Below, piece after piece: positions 8,096-8,278 of a DNA stretch of 8,278 nucleotides. Within the stretch, counting starts at the first letter, position 1; each line of letters begins with the position of its first letter. This stretch comes from Acidovorax delafieldii (GTDB taxonomy: Bacteria; Pseudomonadota; Gammaproteobacteria; Burkholderiales; Burkholderiaceae_C), in assembly GCA_002327945.1 (NCBI GenBank), contig DCVY01000045.1:8876-17153 (forward strand), in the 5' to 3' direction. The notes below the pieces were generated by a model that was not told where the DNA came from, made no database searches, and saw only the letters and a program-made list of their open reading frames with translations. The translations under genes and the position numbers were made by a program.

Positions 8096-8278
8096 TTATT
8101 GCACGAAGCCGCTGCGGCCCTTGCCCGCAGCGGTGCGTGGCAAAACGTCGACTTCCATGGTGGAGCGTTGATCCAGTCGCGCATTGCCAAAGCCGGTCAT
8201 GAGTTCGCGGCGCATCTTGCGCTGCACCATCTGCGCCAGGCAGTCCAGCATCACCGGGTTGGCATATTCGCCTTTCAC
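8096..8278 (-). CDS. 3' end of unidentified gene, possibly adenylate-forming enzyme
   Basis: The last 61 codons of a minus-strand gene that runs out of the window, ending at TAA 8098-8096. The first visible codon is GTG, but nothing suggests it is the true start. I do not recognise the protein with certainty. The visible part has a basic helical segment (MVQRKMRRELMTGFGN). It ends with EVDVLPRTAAGKGRSGFVQ, whose LPRTAAGK resembles the C-terminal catalytic-lysine motif (LP.T..GK) of the ANL adenylate-forming superfamily, such as acyl-CoA synthetases and PaaK/CapK-like proteins. That reading is inference from one short motif. It lies 129 bases upstream of the ytfL-like gene on the same strand. 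Confidence 0.6.
   Translation of the reverse strand: MKGEYANPVMLDCLAQMVQRKMRRELMTGFGNARLDQRSTMEVDVLPRTAAGKGRSGFVQ

Overview
The window looks like an ordinary stretch of core chromosome from a GC-rich betaproteobacterium, most likely a member of the Comamonadaceae (Acidovorax/Comamonas/Delftia-like). The basis is the gene order (rplU, rpmA, obg, proB, then rppH divergent from proS) and the character of the proteins. The family assignment is inference; no database was searched.

Layout. Positions 31-1853 (+) hold ribosomal proteins L21 and L27 and the ribosome-assembly GTPase Obg, with two near-identical terminator-like hairpins between L27 and Obg. Positions 1946-3085 (+) hold proB, the first enzyme of proline synthesis. 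The gap at 3086-3382 between the convergent genes proB and rppH has no credible gene, but most of it is one long imperfect inverted repeat, the least ordinary structure in the window. Positions 3383-4063 (-) hold the Nudix mRNA decapping enzyme RppH. It is divergent, across a 91-base gap, from proS (4155-5897, +). The proS stop overlaps the start of an exported lytic transglycosylase (5894-6580, +). A YtfL/PaeA-type DUF21-CBS membrane protein (6626-7966) follows on the minus strand, convergent with the transglycosylase. The window ends inside the 3' end of another minus-strand gene (8096-8278), which may be an adenylate-forming enzyme.

How the genes relate. The left half is translation machinery (L21, L27, Obg). 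proB and proS supply proline and charge tRNA-Pro, and RppH starts mRNA decay. The transglycosylase and the YtfL-like protein act at the envelope. I see no insertion sequence, CRISPR array, phage gene, toxin-antitoxin pair, tRNA or rRNA, and I did not find a new multi-gene system. The items most worth a second look are the 3106-3263 inverted repeat, the tandem terminators with an orphan Shine-Dalgarno sequence before obg, and the proS-transglycosylase overlap.
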